DNA of 64,000 nucleotides from JBOGFI01 sp050743365 (lineage in GTDB: Bacteria > Actinomycetota > Acidimicrobiia > IMCC26256 > JACDBD01): assembly GCA_050743365.1 (NCBI GenBank), contig JBOGFI010000072.1, forward strand, positions 32,303 to 96,302, written 5' to 3'. Below the pieces are notes generated by a model that was given only the letters and a program-made list of their open reading frames with translations, did not search any database and was not told the origin of the DNA. Every line of letters starts with the position of its first letter. Position 1 is the stretch's first letter. Positions 8,250-16,762 of the stretch are shown here, piece by piece. The position numbers and the translations under genes are program-made.

Positions 8250-10438
8250 GCTCCCAGGCGCCCGGTACGCTTCGCCGGGTGAGCGTCGAGGCCGTCACCG
8301 CTGCGCCGGCGCAGCCACGGATCTCGGTCGTGATCCCCACCTGGAAACGGGCGGCATGGTTGGATCGGTGCATCCGGGCGGTCGCGGAGCAGGATCCTCC
8401 ACCCGCCGAGATCATCGTGGTCGGCCGGGCGGAGGACATGCAGGCGCGCGAGGTCGCTGGTCGTCTCGACGTCGAGTTCACGGTCCCGGTTTGCTGGATC
8501 GAGGTCGACAGACCCGGTCACGTCGCCCCGGTCGAGCGCGGCGTCGAGGTCGCGCGTTTCGAGCTCGTTGCGTTGATCGACGACGATGCCGTGCCCCAGC
8601 CGGGCTGGCTGCGAGCGATCGTCGCTCCCTTCGACGATCCGAGCGTCGGATGCGTCGGCGGTCGCGTCGTCGTGCCCGACGGCATTCGACCCGCCGACGA
8701 GCGTCTGGTCGTGCGCGAAGACGCCGGGACGCTGCGTTGGTACGGCAAGCTCGTCGGCAATCTCGGCGAGCTCGACCACGCCGGGGTCAGCGAGCGAGAC
8801 ACGGTCGTCGAGTGCAACTGGGTGTGGCGACGAAGCCTGCTCGCGGCCCTCGAGGTCGATCCCATCGTGGACCACGACGAAGCGGCCTTCTACGGACTCG
8901 ACCTCACGCTCCAGGCTCGTGCCCTCGGGTTCCGTACCCTGTACGAACCGCGTGCGCGCGTCGACCACTACCTCGCACCGCGTGACGAGCAGCTGGTCCG
9001 TGAGGACCGTCGAGCGCGAGCACGCGCGGCGTCGCGCAACTTCACGTATCTCGCGCTCAAGCATTTCGGTGCACTGCGCAAGGCGGCCTTCCTCTGCTGG
9101 TCGTTCCTGATTGGAGCACGCCGCCAGCCGGGGCTCGCGGCAAGCGCACTCGTGCTCGCGGAGCGTCCGGGTGCCTGGCGCGAGATCCGCGCCGCTTGGC
9201 AGGGGAAGCTGGAGGGCCTCACGGCGGCGCTCTCGACTCGACGACCGGATCTGCTGGTGTCGAGGGGGTCGACGACGAAACCGCGGATCGTCGTGTTCGA
9301 CGCGTTCCCGACCCAGTTCTTCGGGCCTTACTACCGCTGGCTCACGGCATCCGAGCGCGTCGACCTGACCGTCGTGTACTGGGAGACGGCGGAAACGGAG
9401 CACGTGATCGACCCGGAGCTCGGCCGAGCGCCGGTATTCGACATCCCAATCACCGGTGGATACCGCGACTACGTCATGCGTCGCGGGCCACGCGGCGTGC
9501 TCGACTGTTGGCGATGGACACGTCAGGCACGTGACGCCGACGCCGTGCTGCTCTCGGGCTGGGCGCGACCACGCGAGCTCACCCTCCTCGCGTTCGGCCA
9601 CCTGCGTGGCCTCCCGATGCTCGTCACCAGCGACGTGACGCCGCTCTACGACGACTCCGCACGACGACCGTCGCTCCGGCGGCGGGCACTCCGACGTCTC
9701 GTCCGCACCATCCCCGGGTTCATGGCCACCGGATCGCTGGCGCGCGAGCACTTGACGAGCCTCGGCGTTCCCGAGGACCGCATCTTCTTTCGCCCGTATG
9801 CGCCTGACAACGCCGCCTTCGCGGCCGCGACGGCGGCAGAACGCGCTGCGCGGGCCGCGCGGCGCGCCGCACTCCGCATCGCGTCCGATGCCCGGGTCGT
9901 GTTGGCGATCGCCAAGCTGGTCGAGCGAGAGGGTGTCGACGAGCTCATCGACGCGCTTGCGGCCGTTCGAACGCCTGGTCTCGTCTGCGTCGTCGTCGGC
10001 GACGGTCCGATGCAAGAGCGGCTCGAGCGCACCGTCGAACGCGACGGCACGAAGGTGCTGTTCGTCGGCTACCAGCCGTACTCGGTACTGCCGCGCTTCT
10101 ACGCGCTCGCCGATCTGTTTGTCCACCCAGCCCGGCGTGAGTCGTGGGGCGTCTCGGTGAACGAGGCGATGGCGAGCGGCGTTCCGGTCGTCGTCTCGAA
10201 CATGGTCGGCTCCGGCTACGACCTCGTGCGCGAAGGGGTCACCGGCTCGACCTACCCGTCAGGCGATTCGAAGGCACTGGGAGCCGCGATCGACGACTTC
10301 TTCGGCAAGTCCGACACGGAACGTGCGGCGATGGCGGCTGCTGCGCAAGAGTGGGTCGACGGGTGGAGCTTCGCTCGCGCTGCCGACGAGCTCGATCGCG
10401 CGGTCGACTTCCTCTACTCCGCGCGATCGACACGATGA
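8246..10438 (+). CDS. bifunctional GT2-GT4 glycosyltransferase fusion
   Basis: 730 aa, about twice the usual length. Residues about 25-250 form a GT-A (GT2) domain with I-S-V-V-I-P-T-W-K-R, the I-D-D-D-A metal-binding motif and C-N-W-V-W-R. Residues about 345-720 form a complete GT-B (GT4) domain with a proline/aromatic-rich start, a nucleotide-binding loop A-K-L-V-E-R-E-G-V-D and the E-S-W-G-V-S-V-N-E-A-M-A-S-G-V-P motif. The linker has no stop or frame change, so this is a genuine fusion. Two consecutive sugar additions by one polypeptide, an inverting and a retaining step, are the likely role. Start GTG 8246 overlaps the upstream stop and the end overlaps the next ATG. Confidence 0.88.
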   Translation: MSSQAPGTLRRVSVEAVTAAPAQPRISVVIPTWKRAAWLDRCIRAVAEQDPPPAEIIVVGRAEDMQAREVAGRLDVEFTVPVCWIEVDRPGHVAPVERGVEVARFELVALIDDDAVPQPGWLRAIVAPFDDPSVGCVGGRVVVPDGIRPADERLVVREDAGTLRWYGKLVGNLGELDHAGVSERDTVVECNWVWRRSLLAALEVDPIVDHDEAAFYGLDLTLQARALGFRTLYEPRARVDHYLAPRDEQLVREDRRARARAASRNFTYLALKHFGALRKAAFLCWSFLIGARRQPGLAASALVLAERPGAWREIRAAWQGKLEGLTAALSTRRPDLLVSRGSTTKPRIVVFDAFPTQFFGPYYRWLTASERVDLTVVYWETAETEHVIDPELGRAPVFDIPITGGYRDYVMRRGPRGVLDCWRWTRQARDADAVLLSGWARPRELTLLAFGHLRGLPMLVTSDVTPLYDDSARRPSLRRRALRRLVRTIPGFMATGSLAREHLTSLGVPEDRIFFRPYAPDNAAFAAATAAERAARAARRAALRIASDARVVLAIAKLVEREGVDELIDALAAVRTPGLVCVVVGDGPMQERLERTVERDGTKVLFVGYQPYSVLPRFYALADLFVHPARRESWGVSVNEAMASGVPVVVSNMVGSGYDLVREGVTGSTYPSGDSKALGAAIDDFFGKSDTERAAMAAAAQEWVDGWSFARAADELDRAVDFLYSARSTR

Positions 10439-12006
10439 CCACAGTAACGCATGCAGCACGCCGAGCTCGCACGGTTCTGGGGCCGTCCGCGATACTCGTG
10501 GCGCTCTGCGGCGCCGTGATCGGCGCCGCCGTGTCGAACTCGGCGCTCGATGCGCGATTGCGTGTGATCGTTCAGCTGCTCGCCGGCGCCATAGTGCTCG
10601 CGCTCGTCGTCCCGCTCATCCTCGGACGCTGGCGCGTGCTGCTCGGCTCCCTCTTCGCATGGCTCGTCGTCGAGGATCTCCTCCGAAAGCTCGCCGGCAA
10701 CGACCTTCGCCTCTACTTCGTCAAGGACGTGATCTACCTGCTCGTGTTGATCGGGCTCGCGACCGATCCCGGCGTGCGCAGCACGTGGACGAGGGCGACC
10801 GGCCGTACCCGCTGGGCCCTGTACGCGCTGATCGGTTGGGGCCTCGCGCTCTCGGTCGCGTCGTTCTTCGAGAACCCGGTCCTGCCCGCAGTCGGCATGC
10901 GCCTCCACTTCTTGTACGTCCCGCTTGTTGTCGCCGGATTCCTCATGGCACGTGACTCGGCGCGCGTACGACGCTGGCTCGTCGGGCTCGCGACGCTCGC
11001 CGCCGCCGCGTCGATCGTCGGAATCATCCAGGCGGTCGTCGGCCCCGACTTCCTGTCACCGGGCCAGCCGACCGACCTTCAGCACCTCGAGCTCACCCGG
11101 CGGACGCTCAGTGGTCGCGAGCTCTTCCAGCCTTCGGGTCCATTCGCGGATCCCGGTCGCCTCATCGCCGCGTCCGTGGTCGGCGTCACGGTCGCGTTCG
11201 CTGCCTTCGTCGGCTGGCGCAAGCAAGCCCGCGGTCCGATCTTGCTCGGCATCGTCTGCGCCGCGGGGACGTGGGCAGCGAGCGGGAAGGCAGGCGTGAT
11301 CCTGGTCGGCACGCTCGCGCTCGCGACGATCGTGAGCCTCCGTTTCGGGTCTCGTGAGCGTCGCGTCAGGTGGGCCATGGGCACCGCAACCGTGTTGATC
11401 GTGGCGCTCGTCGCTCTGGCCGCCGCGTTCCCCGGTCTCTTCCGTGATCGCGTCGAGTACTTCGCGCAGACGCTCAGCCCGACCTCCCCCGTGAACGAAT
11501 GGAGCGACCGATTCGACGCGTGGGAGTCCGACATCGCTCGGGGTATTGCGATCGGCGGGCTCCTCGGCACGGGCACCGGCCAGGAGTCGCTTGGACGCCA
11601 GTACATCTTCGGTGACGAGACCGATGAGCGCCGCCTTTCGCAAGTCGAAGGCGGTTACGCGTCGCTAGCGGTCGAATGGGGCCTTATCGGCATCGGGCTC
11701 TGGCTCGTTTGGAGCATCTCCTGGACACGTCGCCTGTGGCGATCGGGCAAGCGACTCCGGGGCAGCTCCCTCGCGTCGGCCACTTTCGTGCTTTTCGCCT
11801 GGGCGGTCATGGTGCTCTTCGTACGGTTCATGACAGGGCTGAGCTCGTGGCAGGACTACCTCCCGAACGCCTACTTCTGGTTCCTGTCGGGCGTGGTGTT
11901 CGGGCTCGCGAGCTGGTCGGGGACGCAGGCCGATGCGCAGATGGCCCGCGCGGAGCCGTCCGCTCGGATCGGCACCGCGTACCATCCGGATCCTGTCGTG
12001 AGGTAG
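10435..12006 (+). CDS. O-antigen ligase/polymerase-like membrane protein (Wzy/WaaL family)
   Basis: 523 aa with about 11-12 hydrophobic spans and a larger extracytoplasmic loop near residues 200-245 that contains the P-S-G-P-F-A-D-P-G-R segment typical of the Wzy_C/O-antigen ligase domain. Such proteins act on the outer face of the membrane, polymerising undecaprenyl-linked repeat units or transferring them to a surface acceptor. The start ATG overlaps the stop of the glycosyltransferase fusion (ATGA). It is the last gene of the plus-strand operon. Whether it is a polymerase or a ligase cannot be decided from sequence; this ambiguity is normal for the family. Confidence 0.82.
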   Translation: MTTVTHAARRARTVLGPSAILVALCGAVIGAAVSNSALDARLRVIVQLLAGAIVLALVVPLILGRWRVLLGSLFAWLVVEDLLRKLAGNDLRLYFVKDVIYLLVLIGLATDPGVRSTWTRATGRTRWALYALIGWGLALSVASFFENPVLPAVGMRLHFLYVPLVVAGFLMARDSARVRRWLVGLATLAAAASIVGIIQAVVGPDFLSPGQPTDLQHLELTRRTLSGRELFQPSGPFADPGRLIAASVVGVTVAFAAFVGWRKQARGPILLGIVCAAGTWAASGKAGVILVGTLALATIVSLRFGSRERRVRWAMGTATVLIVALVALAAAFPGLFRDRVEYFAQTLSPTSPVNEWSDRFDAWESDIARGIAIGGLLGTGTGQESLGRQYIFGDETDERRLSQVEGGYASLAVEWGLIGIGLWLVWSISWTRRLWRSGKRLRGSSLASATFVLFAWAVMVLFVRFMTGLSSWQDYLPNAYFWFLSGVVFGLASWSGTQADAQMARAEPSARIGTAYHPDPVVR

Positions 12007-12072
12007 GTGAGGTCGCAGACGTGATCGCCGGACCAGACCGAAACTGCACCGACGACCTCAGGGCGCGGTTCG

Positions 12073-12234
12073 TCATCGAAGGCCCGCCTCGGCGTTGGTC
12101 GCCTCGATCCGCGTGGGGTCGAGGGCCTTGCTCTGGATCACCTGAACGAAGCCGGCTTCGTTCGACGGCTCCACCTGCACGTCGACGTCAGTGCTGTCGA
12201 CGAAGCTGACCGGGCCGTCGAGGTACTTTTCCAT
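12073..12234 (-). CDS. small hypothetical ORF downstream of the tyrosine kinase
   Basis: A 53-codon frame from ATG 12234, beginning M-E-K-Y-L-D-G-P-V-S and ending with TGA. It shows the strong G/C third-position bias of real genes here and an acidic composition with no membrane segment. It follows the tyrosine-kinase stop by 18 nt and lies in the same reading frame as the kinase, so it could be a separate coupled gene, a low-level readthrough extension or a remnant of a longer C-terminus. No convincing ribosome binding site is visible. I do not recognise the sequence. Confidence 0.35.
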   Translation of the reverse strand: MEKYLDGPVSFVDSTDVDVQVEPSNEAGFVQVIQSKALDPTRIEATNAEAGLR

Positions 12235-12252
12235 CACTGACCACCACGCGCC

Positions 12253-13878
12253 CTACCGGCGAGCGGCCTCCTTCTCGGCCCGCTTCGCCTCCCGCTTGCG
12301 GGTCCGGGCACTCCGCGAGCCGCGCCGCCCGTAGTAATAGCGGTAGCCATAGCCGTAGTCGACCTCGCGTGCGGTCCGGTTGAAGACCGCGCCGACGAGC
12401 CGGGCGTCGACCTGCCCGAGCTTCGCCACCGCCCGCTGGAGCCGCTTGCGCGTCGTAAAGCCCGCCATCACGACGAGCAGCGTCGCGTCCGCCCACGTGG
12501 AGACCACCGCGGCGTCGGTCACCGGGAGCACCGGCGGCGAGTCAATGATGACGGTGTCGGCCTGGGCCGCGAGCTCCTCGAGGAGGCCCTTCGTGAGCGG
12601 TGACCCCAAGAGCTCCGAGGGGTTCGGGGGAAAGGGGCCGGAGGCGAGCAAGGAGAGGTGCTCCTCGCCCGGGACCCGCTGGAGGGCGGTCGCGAGCGGC
12701 TGACGGCCCAGCAGCACGGAAGTGAAGCCCACGTCGTTGGGGAGGTCGAAGTACTCGTGGACTCGCGACCGGCGCAGGTCGAGATCCACGATCACCACGC
12801 GCTGCCCCGCCCGGGCGAGCATGGCCGCAAGGTTGGCGACCGTCGTGGTCTTGCCCTCGGCGGCGATGGGGCTCGTGACCTGGAGCGTGCGCAGCTGACG
12901 GTCGAGGCTCAGGAACTGCACCGCGGTCCGCAGCGATCGGTAGGCCTCGGCCGGTGGTGAGTTGGGGGCCGTGAGCGCGACCACCCCGGGCGACCTGGTC
13001 TTCCACTCCACCGAGGGCACGTGCCCGAGGACGGGCAACCACGTGCCGGTCGATCGGTCGAGGTCCTCCGCTGTCTTGATGGAGTCGTCGAGGTAGTCGA
13101 CGACGAAGGCGAGCCCGATGCCGAGCACGAGCCCGATCCCGGCGGCCACGAGACCGTTGCGCACGGGGTTGGGCCGCACCGGGTTCTCCGGGGCGACGGC
13201 GCGCTTCACCACCCGCGGACCGCCGCTCGCGAGCCCCGCCTCCAGGTCGAGCTCGTCGAGCTTCTGGCGGAACAGCAGCCGTTGCTCGATCAGCGCGTCG
13301 CGCTCGGCCTGGAGGCTCGCGGCGACGGCGCCGCGCTCGTCGTCGGGAGTGAACGCCACCTGGGCATCGATCTCGCCGATCCGCCGGTCGACTTCGCTGA
13401 TCCGGCCCTGGATCTTCCGCGCCGCCTCCAAAACGGCCTCGGACTCCCGCTGCCGGCCGACCTCGATGTAGGCCTCGGTGTAGGCGTTGACCGCCTCTGC
13501 CGCGCCCGCGGGATCGGTGCTCTCGACGCTGATCTCGATGATGTCGGTCTCGCCGACCTGCTCGGCCGACACGTCGGGCGCGACGCCGAGCTTCTCGGCG
13601 ACCGCCTCGCCGATGTCGGAGCTCTCGAAGATCCGGATCTCGGTCTCGGCGGCGTTGGGGTCGACGGGGGCCACCTGGTCCGACAGCGGGTTGTCGCGCC
13701 GCGAGTTGAGCAGCACCTCGCCCTCGGCCCGGTAGACCTTCTCCTGCTGGAGGGTGAGCGCGACGGCCGTGCCCACGACGGCCAGGACGACGAGTGCGAC
13801 GACCCAGGCGCGGCGGCGGGCGATCCGCAGGTAGTCGAGGAGGCTCAGCTCCCGCGTCTCGCCGTTCGGGTCCGGCAT
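12253..13878 (-). CDS. Wzc-like polysaccharide co-polymerase / BY-type tyrosine kinase
   Basis: 541 aa. A first membrane span lies at about residues 27-47, followed by an extracytoplasmic Wzz domain with coiled-coil character (residues about 50-230), a second span near 240-262 and a cytoplasmic kinase. The kinase has the Walker A lysine K343 in A-A-E-G-K-T-T-T, Walker A' V-V-I-V-D-L-D-L-R-R and Walker B V-I-I-D-S-P-P. The C-terminus holds a cluster of six tyrosines within ten residues (about 506-516), the usual autophosphorylation tail, then a very basic end. It controls chain length and export. The start ATG 13878 is favoured by the TACGAT element 7 nt upstream. The tyrosine phosphatase at 21546 is a plausible partner. 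Confidence 0.92.
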   Translation of the reverse strand: MPDPNGETRELSLLDYLRIARRRAWVVALVVLAVVGTAVALTLQQEKVYRAEGEVLLNSRRDNPLSDQVAPVDPNAAETEIRIFESSDIGEAVAEKLGVAPDVSAEQVGETDIIEISVESTDPAGAAEAVNAYTEAYIEVGRQRESEAVLEAARKIQGRISEVDRRIGEIDAQVAFTPDDERGAVAASLQAERDALIEQRLLFRQKLDELDLEAGLASGGPRVVKRAVAPENPVRPNPVRNGLVAAGIGLVLGIGLAFVVDYLDDSIKTAEDLDRSTGTWLPVLGHVPSVEWKTRSPGVVALTAPNSPPAEAYRSLRTAVQFLSLDRQLRTLQVTSPIAAEGKTTTVANLAAMLARAGQRVVIVDLDLRRSRVHEYFDLPNDVGFTSVLLGRQPLATALQRVPGEEHLSLLASGPFPPNPSELLGSPLTKGLLEELAAQADTVIIDSPPVLPVTDAAVVSTWADATLLVVMAGFTTRKRLQRAVAKLGQVDARLVGAVFNRTAREVDYGYGYRYYYGRRGSRSARTRKREAKRAEKEAARR

Positions 13879-13885
13879 CGACGAG

Positions 13886-13891
13886 ATCGTA
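13886..13891 (-). promoter_or_regulatory. putative -10 element of a leaderless promoter for the kinase gene
   Basis: Read on the minus strand, TACGAT lies exactly 7 nt before the ATG at 13878. A TANNNT box at this distance is the signature of actinobacterial promoters whose transcripts begin at the start codon. No Shine-Dalgarno-like sequence is present, which agrees. No convincing -35 box is seen. Confidence 0.4.
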
Positions 13892-13940
13892 CCCGCCGCG
13901 CGAAGGCTCTCCCTGGACCGCGCCGGCCTGGGCCCCGACG

Positions 13941-14101
13941 CTAGGCCCGCACGAGCAGGAGGATCAGCGTGTAGTGGCAGGCGCCCGCCGTGACGACCAT
14001 CGCATGCCAGACCTCGTGGTAGCCGAAGACGGCCGGTCGCAGCGCGGGCCGTCCGGCAGCCAGCATCACGGCACCGACGGTGTACATGAGGCCGCCGGCG
14101 A
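13941..14101 (-). pseudogene. truncated trhA (hemolysin III) 3' fragment
   Basis: This 161-bp stretch matches the last 53 codons and stop of the intact hemolysin III-like gene at 16602-17258, with 7 mismatches by eye (about 96% identity). It still encodes the C-terminal G-Y-H-E-V-W-H-A-M-V histidine segment and ends at the same TAG. Beyond 14101 homology stops abruptly, so promoter, start and most membrane spans are missing. It lies directly upstream of the kinase gene in the same orientation. Most likely it is the displaced original 3' end of trhA left behind by an insertion, or a partial duplication. Confidence 0.85.
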
Positions 14102-14207
14102 TGCAACGCCCGCGAGTTTGATCACGTGAGACCCTTCGGTCCCAGTCGCCTCGCAGTCGGGCCTTTCACTCAGGCGGATCCCCTTAGTAACCGCCGGGAG
14201 GCACCGC

Positions 14208-15224
14208 TTACCTAGCCCTGAGTCCACCCTCGGCCACGCGTCCATCGGTCTCGGCGACCTCGATGCGGTCACGTCCGTTCGCCTTCGCTTCGTAGAGCGC
14301 ACCGTCGGCGCGCTGAAGCGTTGTCCTCGGGCTCTCGCCCTCCCGGTGCACGGCAATGCCGGCTGAAAACGTGGTGACGGCCTCATTCCACTCGTCGCGG
14401 AGGCGGCGCAGCACGTCCTGAGATCCGCTGACCCCTCCGCGCGCGAGGACCATCGCGAACTCTTCGCCGCCGTACCGCGCCACGCTGTCGCTGTCGCGAG
14501 TCACGGACCGCATGGCGTCCGCGAACTGCTGCAGTGTGTCGTCGCCCACTTGATGGCCATGGACGTCGTTGACTCTCTTGAAGCAATCGAGGTCGACGAC
14601 GACCACCGCGTCACCTGGCTGCATGGACGTCAGCGCTCGCTCGTAGCACCTGCGATTGCCGAGTGCGGTGAGAGGATCGGTCTCTGCGATGCGCTCGAGG
14701 TGATGCGTGCGTTGGCTCAAGGCGCGAGCGAGTAGCTCGCCGATCAAGCACCACATCGGGGCGGCGATCGCGAGGGCTGTGAGCCCGGAGCGCATTGCGT
14801 GACCGCTACCGATGACGTAGGACAGGACTGCGATCGGCACCATCCGCAGGGGTACACCGGGCCGGCCAACGAGGCCGATGTAGACGAAAGTAAAGCTGTA
14901 CAGGGAGATGTACAGGGTAAGGACGCCCGGGGTGAGAACGCCGGCGACGGCCAGCAGCACATACCCCATGATGGGGAGGGCGACGAGGGGCCGAGCACCC
15001 CACCGTGACCACGGCAAACGCGGAATGACGAGTCCAACCGCCAGCGCCACCAGACCCATCGTGCCGATCGTGAGTCGCGGGACGTTCGGTGGAGTCAGGG
15101 GCAAGGTGATCCAGACGATCGTCGCCGCCCCGACGAAGAGCACCGCGCCGATCCGAGCTCCTCGGACGGATTCACTTTCACCGGCACGGCCGAGCAGGAG
15201 TGCATCCAAGTACGACTGGCTCAT
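14208..15224 (-). CDS. membrane-anchored GGDEF diguanylate cyclase
   Basis: 338 aa. About six hydrophobic spans occupy residues 22-170, followed by a GGDEF domain. The active-site motif is G-G-E-E-F at about residues 251-255, a functional variant, and R-D-S-D sits five residues before it, matching the RxxD inhibitory site for c-di-GMP feedback. The D-x-L-T-x-L-x-N-R-R start of the domain is intact. It should make c-di-GMP from two GTP at the membrane. The start ATG 15224 overlaps the stop of the EAL gene by 4 nt (ATGA), so cyclase and phosphodiesterase are made together. The N-terminal membrane domain resembles no named sensor I can identify. Confidence 0.9.
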   Translation of the reverse strand: MSQSYLDALLLGRAGESESVRGARIGAVLFVGAATIVWITLPLTPPNVPRLTIGTMGLVALAVGLVIPRLPWSRWGARPLVALPIMGYVLLAVAGVLTPGVLTLYISLYSFTFVYIGLVGRPGVPLRMVPIAVLSYVIGSGHAMRSGLTALAIAAPMWCLIGELLARALSQRTHHLERIAETDPLTALGNRRCYERALTSMQPGDAVVVVDLDCFKRVNDVHGHQVGDDTLQQFADAMRSVTRDSDSVARYGGEEFAMVLARGGVSGSQDVLRRLRDEWNEAVTTFSAGIAVHREGESPRTTLQRADGALYEAKANGRDRIEVAETDGRVAEGGLRAR

Positions 15225-16459
15225 GGGAGGCCGGGGATCCACTGATCGGTGGAGCGGCTGCGTCCCCGCCGCTGATCCTTCTGCGCTTCCAGCGCGTCGG
15301 TGAGCTCGCGAGGTGTTGAGGGCACCCCCAGGTGGAACCCTTGGCCGTAGTCGCAACGCATCGCCTTCAACAGCTCCAGCTGCGCTGCCGTCTCGATCCC
15401 TTCCGCGATCGCCGTGAGGTCGAGCGTGTGGGCGAGCAGGATGATCGTGCCGACGAAGGCCTGTCCCTGTTCGCTCTCGGTGATCCGTGCCGTGAAGGAG
15501 CGATCAAGCTTGACCGTGTGGACCGGGAAGAGGTGAACGTACGAGAGCGAGGACTGGCCGGTGCCGAAGTCGTCGATCGCCAGCCGCACCCCGAGCTCGC
15601 GAAGAGCTGTGAGCTGACGGAGGCAGAGCTCCATGTCTTCCATCACGGCGGTCTCGGTGACCTCGAAGGTCAGGTGCCCCGGATCGATGCCATGGCTGTC
15701 GATCGCTGTCCCGACGCGGGCCAGGAGCTCGGGATCGGCCAGTTCACGAGCCGACAGGTTCATCGAGACGGTGAAGCGCGGCTCATCGGTCAGCCCGCTC
15801 CACTGCACGATGTGTCGGCACACGTCGTGGAGCACGAACTCGCCGAGCTCGACGACGAGGCCCGTTGCCTCAGCCGCGGGAATGAAGTCAGCTGGAGGGA
15901 CCAAGCCGCGGCTCGGGTGGCGCCAGCGGATGAGCGCCTCGGCTCCGACCACGCGGCGGCGCCGACCCACGACGTCGAAGATCGGCTGGTAGTGCACCTC
16001 GAGCTCATGGTGCGCGAGTGCCCGGCGCAATGACCGGTCGGTGCGGGCGAACCGGAGGGCTGTGAGCCGTAGGGCACGCGGCTGATTGATGAGGAGTGCG
16101 AGCACCTGGCCGATACCGAGGAAGAACCCTGTGCGCATACCCCAGTCACTGAACACCTGCGACGTGCCGTCGGTAACGTCGAGGGGCAGCAGCGGCCCCG
16201 CGAGGAGGCCCGACACGATCGACGTGATGAACGTGCCCGCCCATCCGAAGCGCAGCGCCGCGAAGATGATCGGGATGTAGAACCAGTGCGGCGGCACAGG
16301 CCCGGCCCCGCCCAAGGCGAAGGCGATGGCCCACGAGGCTGCGAGCAGCCCGACAATTGCGCAGACGGCGAGGCCTGCCGGCAGCTCTGCTGACACGCCT
16401 GCGACCTGCGCGGCCGTGCGCTGGCGCCAATGGAACCCGGGCGACGCTGGAGCAGCCAT
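15221..16459 (-). CDS. membrane-anchored EAL c-di-GMP phosphodiesterase
   Basis: 412 aa from ATG 16459, which has GAGGAG seven bases upstream; a longer start at 16498 would coincide with the predicted transcription start. Residues about 25-130 hold several spans of a MASE-like membrane domain. The EAL domain keeps its metal and catalytic motifs: E174-A-L, F-E-V-T-E-T, I-D-D-F-G-T-G, K-L-D-R-S-F and A-E-G-I-E-T, so hydrolysis of c-di-GMP to pGpG is expected. It is the first gene of a two-gene operon with the GGDEF protein, an arrangement that lets one promoter set both synthesis and breakdown. A sigma-28-like promoter precedes it. Confidence 0.9.
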   Translation of the reverse strand: MAAPASPGFHWRQRTAAQVAGVSAELPAGLAVCAIVGLLAASWAIAFALGGAGPVPPHWFYIPIIFAALRFGWAGTFITSIVSGLLAGPLLPLDVTDGTSQVFSDWGMRTGFFLGIGQVLALLINQPRALRLTALRFARTDRSLRRALAHHELEVHYQPIFDVVGRRRRVVGAEALIRWRHPSRGLVPPADFIPAAEATGLVVELGEFVLHDVCRHIVQWSGLTDEPRFTVSMNLSARELADPELLARVGTAIDSHGIDPGHLTFEVTETAVMEDMELCLRQLTALRELGVRLAIDDFGTGQSSLSYVHLFPVHTVKLDRSFTARITESEQGQAFVGTIILLAHTLDLTAIAEGIETAAQLELLKAMRCDYGQGFHLGVPSTPRELTDALEAQKDQRRGRSRSTDQWIPGLP

Positions 16460-16504
16460 CGTGGCACTCCTCAACCTCAACGACCGCGACAGGCTCACTG
16501 CGGG

Positions 16505-16531
16505 ATATCGTCGGATGTCGCCGGGTCTTGA
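16505..16531 (-). promoter_or_regulatory. sigma-28/FliA-like promoter of the EAL-GGDEF operon
   Basis: On the minus strand TCAA is followed after exactly 15 nt by GACGATAT. The motility sigma factor consensus (B. subtilis sigma-D) is TAAA-N15-GCCGATAT, so there are two mismatches in twelve positions with perfect spacing. The predicted start of transcription would be near 16498, leaving about 39 nt of leader with a GAGGAG ribosome site before ATG 16459. Confidence 0.5.
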
Positions 16532-16601
16532 GGGCGTTTTGTCGACTACGGGCCAGCCGATCGCCCCAGTGGGTACGCGATGGGCGCCCTTCCCAGCGCG
16601 T

Positions 16602-16762
16602 CTAGGCCCGCACGAGCAGGAGGATCAGCGCGTAGTGGCACGCGCCCGCCGTGACGACCATCGCATGCCAAACCTCGTGGTAGCCGAAGACGGCCGGTCG
16701 CAGCGCGGGCCGGCCGGCAGCGAGCATCACGGCGCCGACGGTGTACATGACGCCGCCGGCGA
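16602..16762 (-). repeat. direct repeat, copy 2 of the trhA 3' end
   Basis: This is the copy inside intact trhA. The other copy is 13941-14101 in the same orientation, 161 bp each with 7 mismatches. Both begin at the TAG stop and lose homology after the same base. Confidence 0.9.

Larger units (their letters stand above)
13941..16601. mobile_element. possible relict inserted module carrying EAL and GGDEF genes
   Basis: The segment is bounded by 161-bp direct repeats of the trhA 3' end (13941-14101 and 16602-16762). That is the arrangement left when an element integrates into the 3' end of a gene and restores it with its own copy. Cargo is the EAL/GGDEF pair; no integrase, recombinase or terminal inverted repeat is visible. 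A simple segmental duplication is an alternative. Confidence 0.3.

Noticed and set aside
8150..10126. A 658-aa minus-strand frame opposite the GT2-GT4 fusion
   Set aside because: High GC content creates long antisense frames; it has no domain and the plus strand has two.
14102..14207. Possible c-di-GMP riboswitch downstream of the GGDEF gene
   Set aside because: I could not find the conserved GEMM core or a plausible fold, and the site is at the 3' end of the gene.
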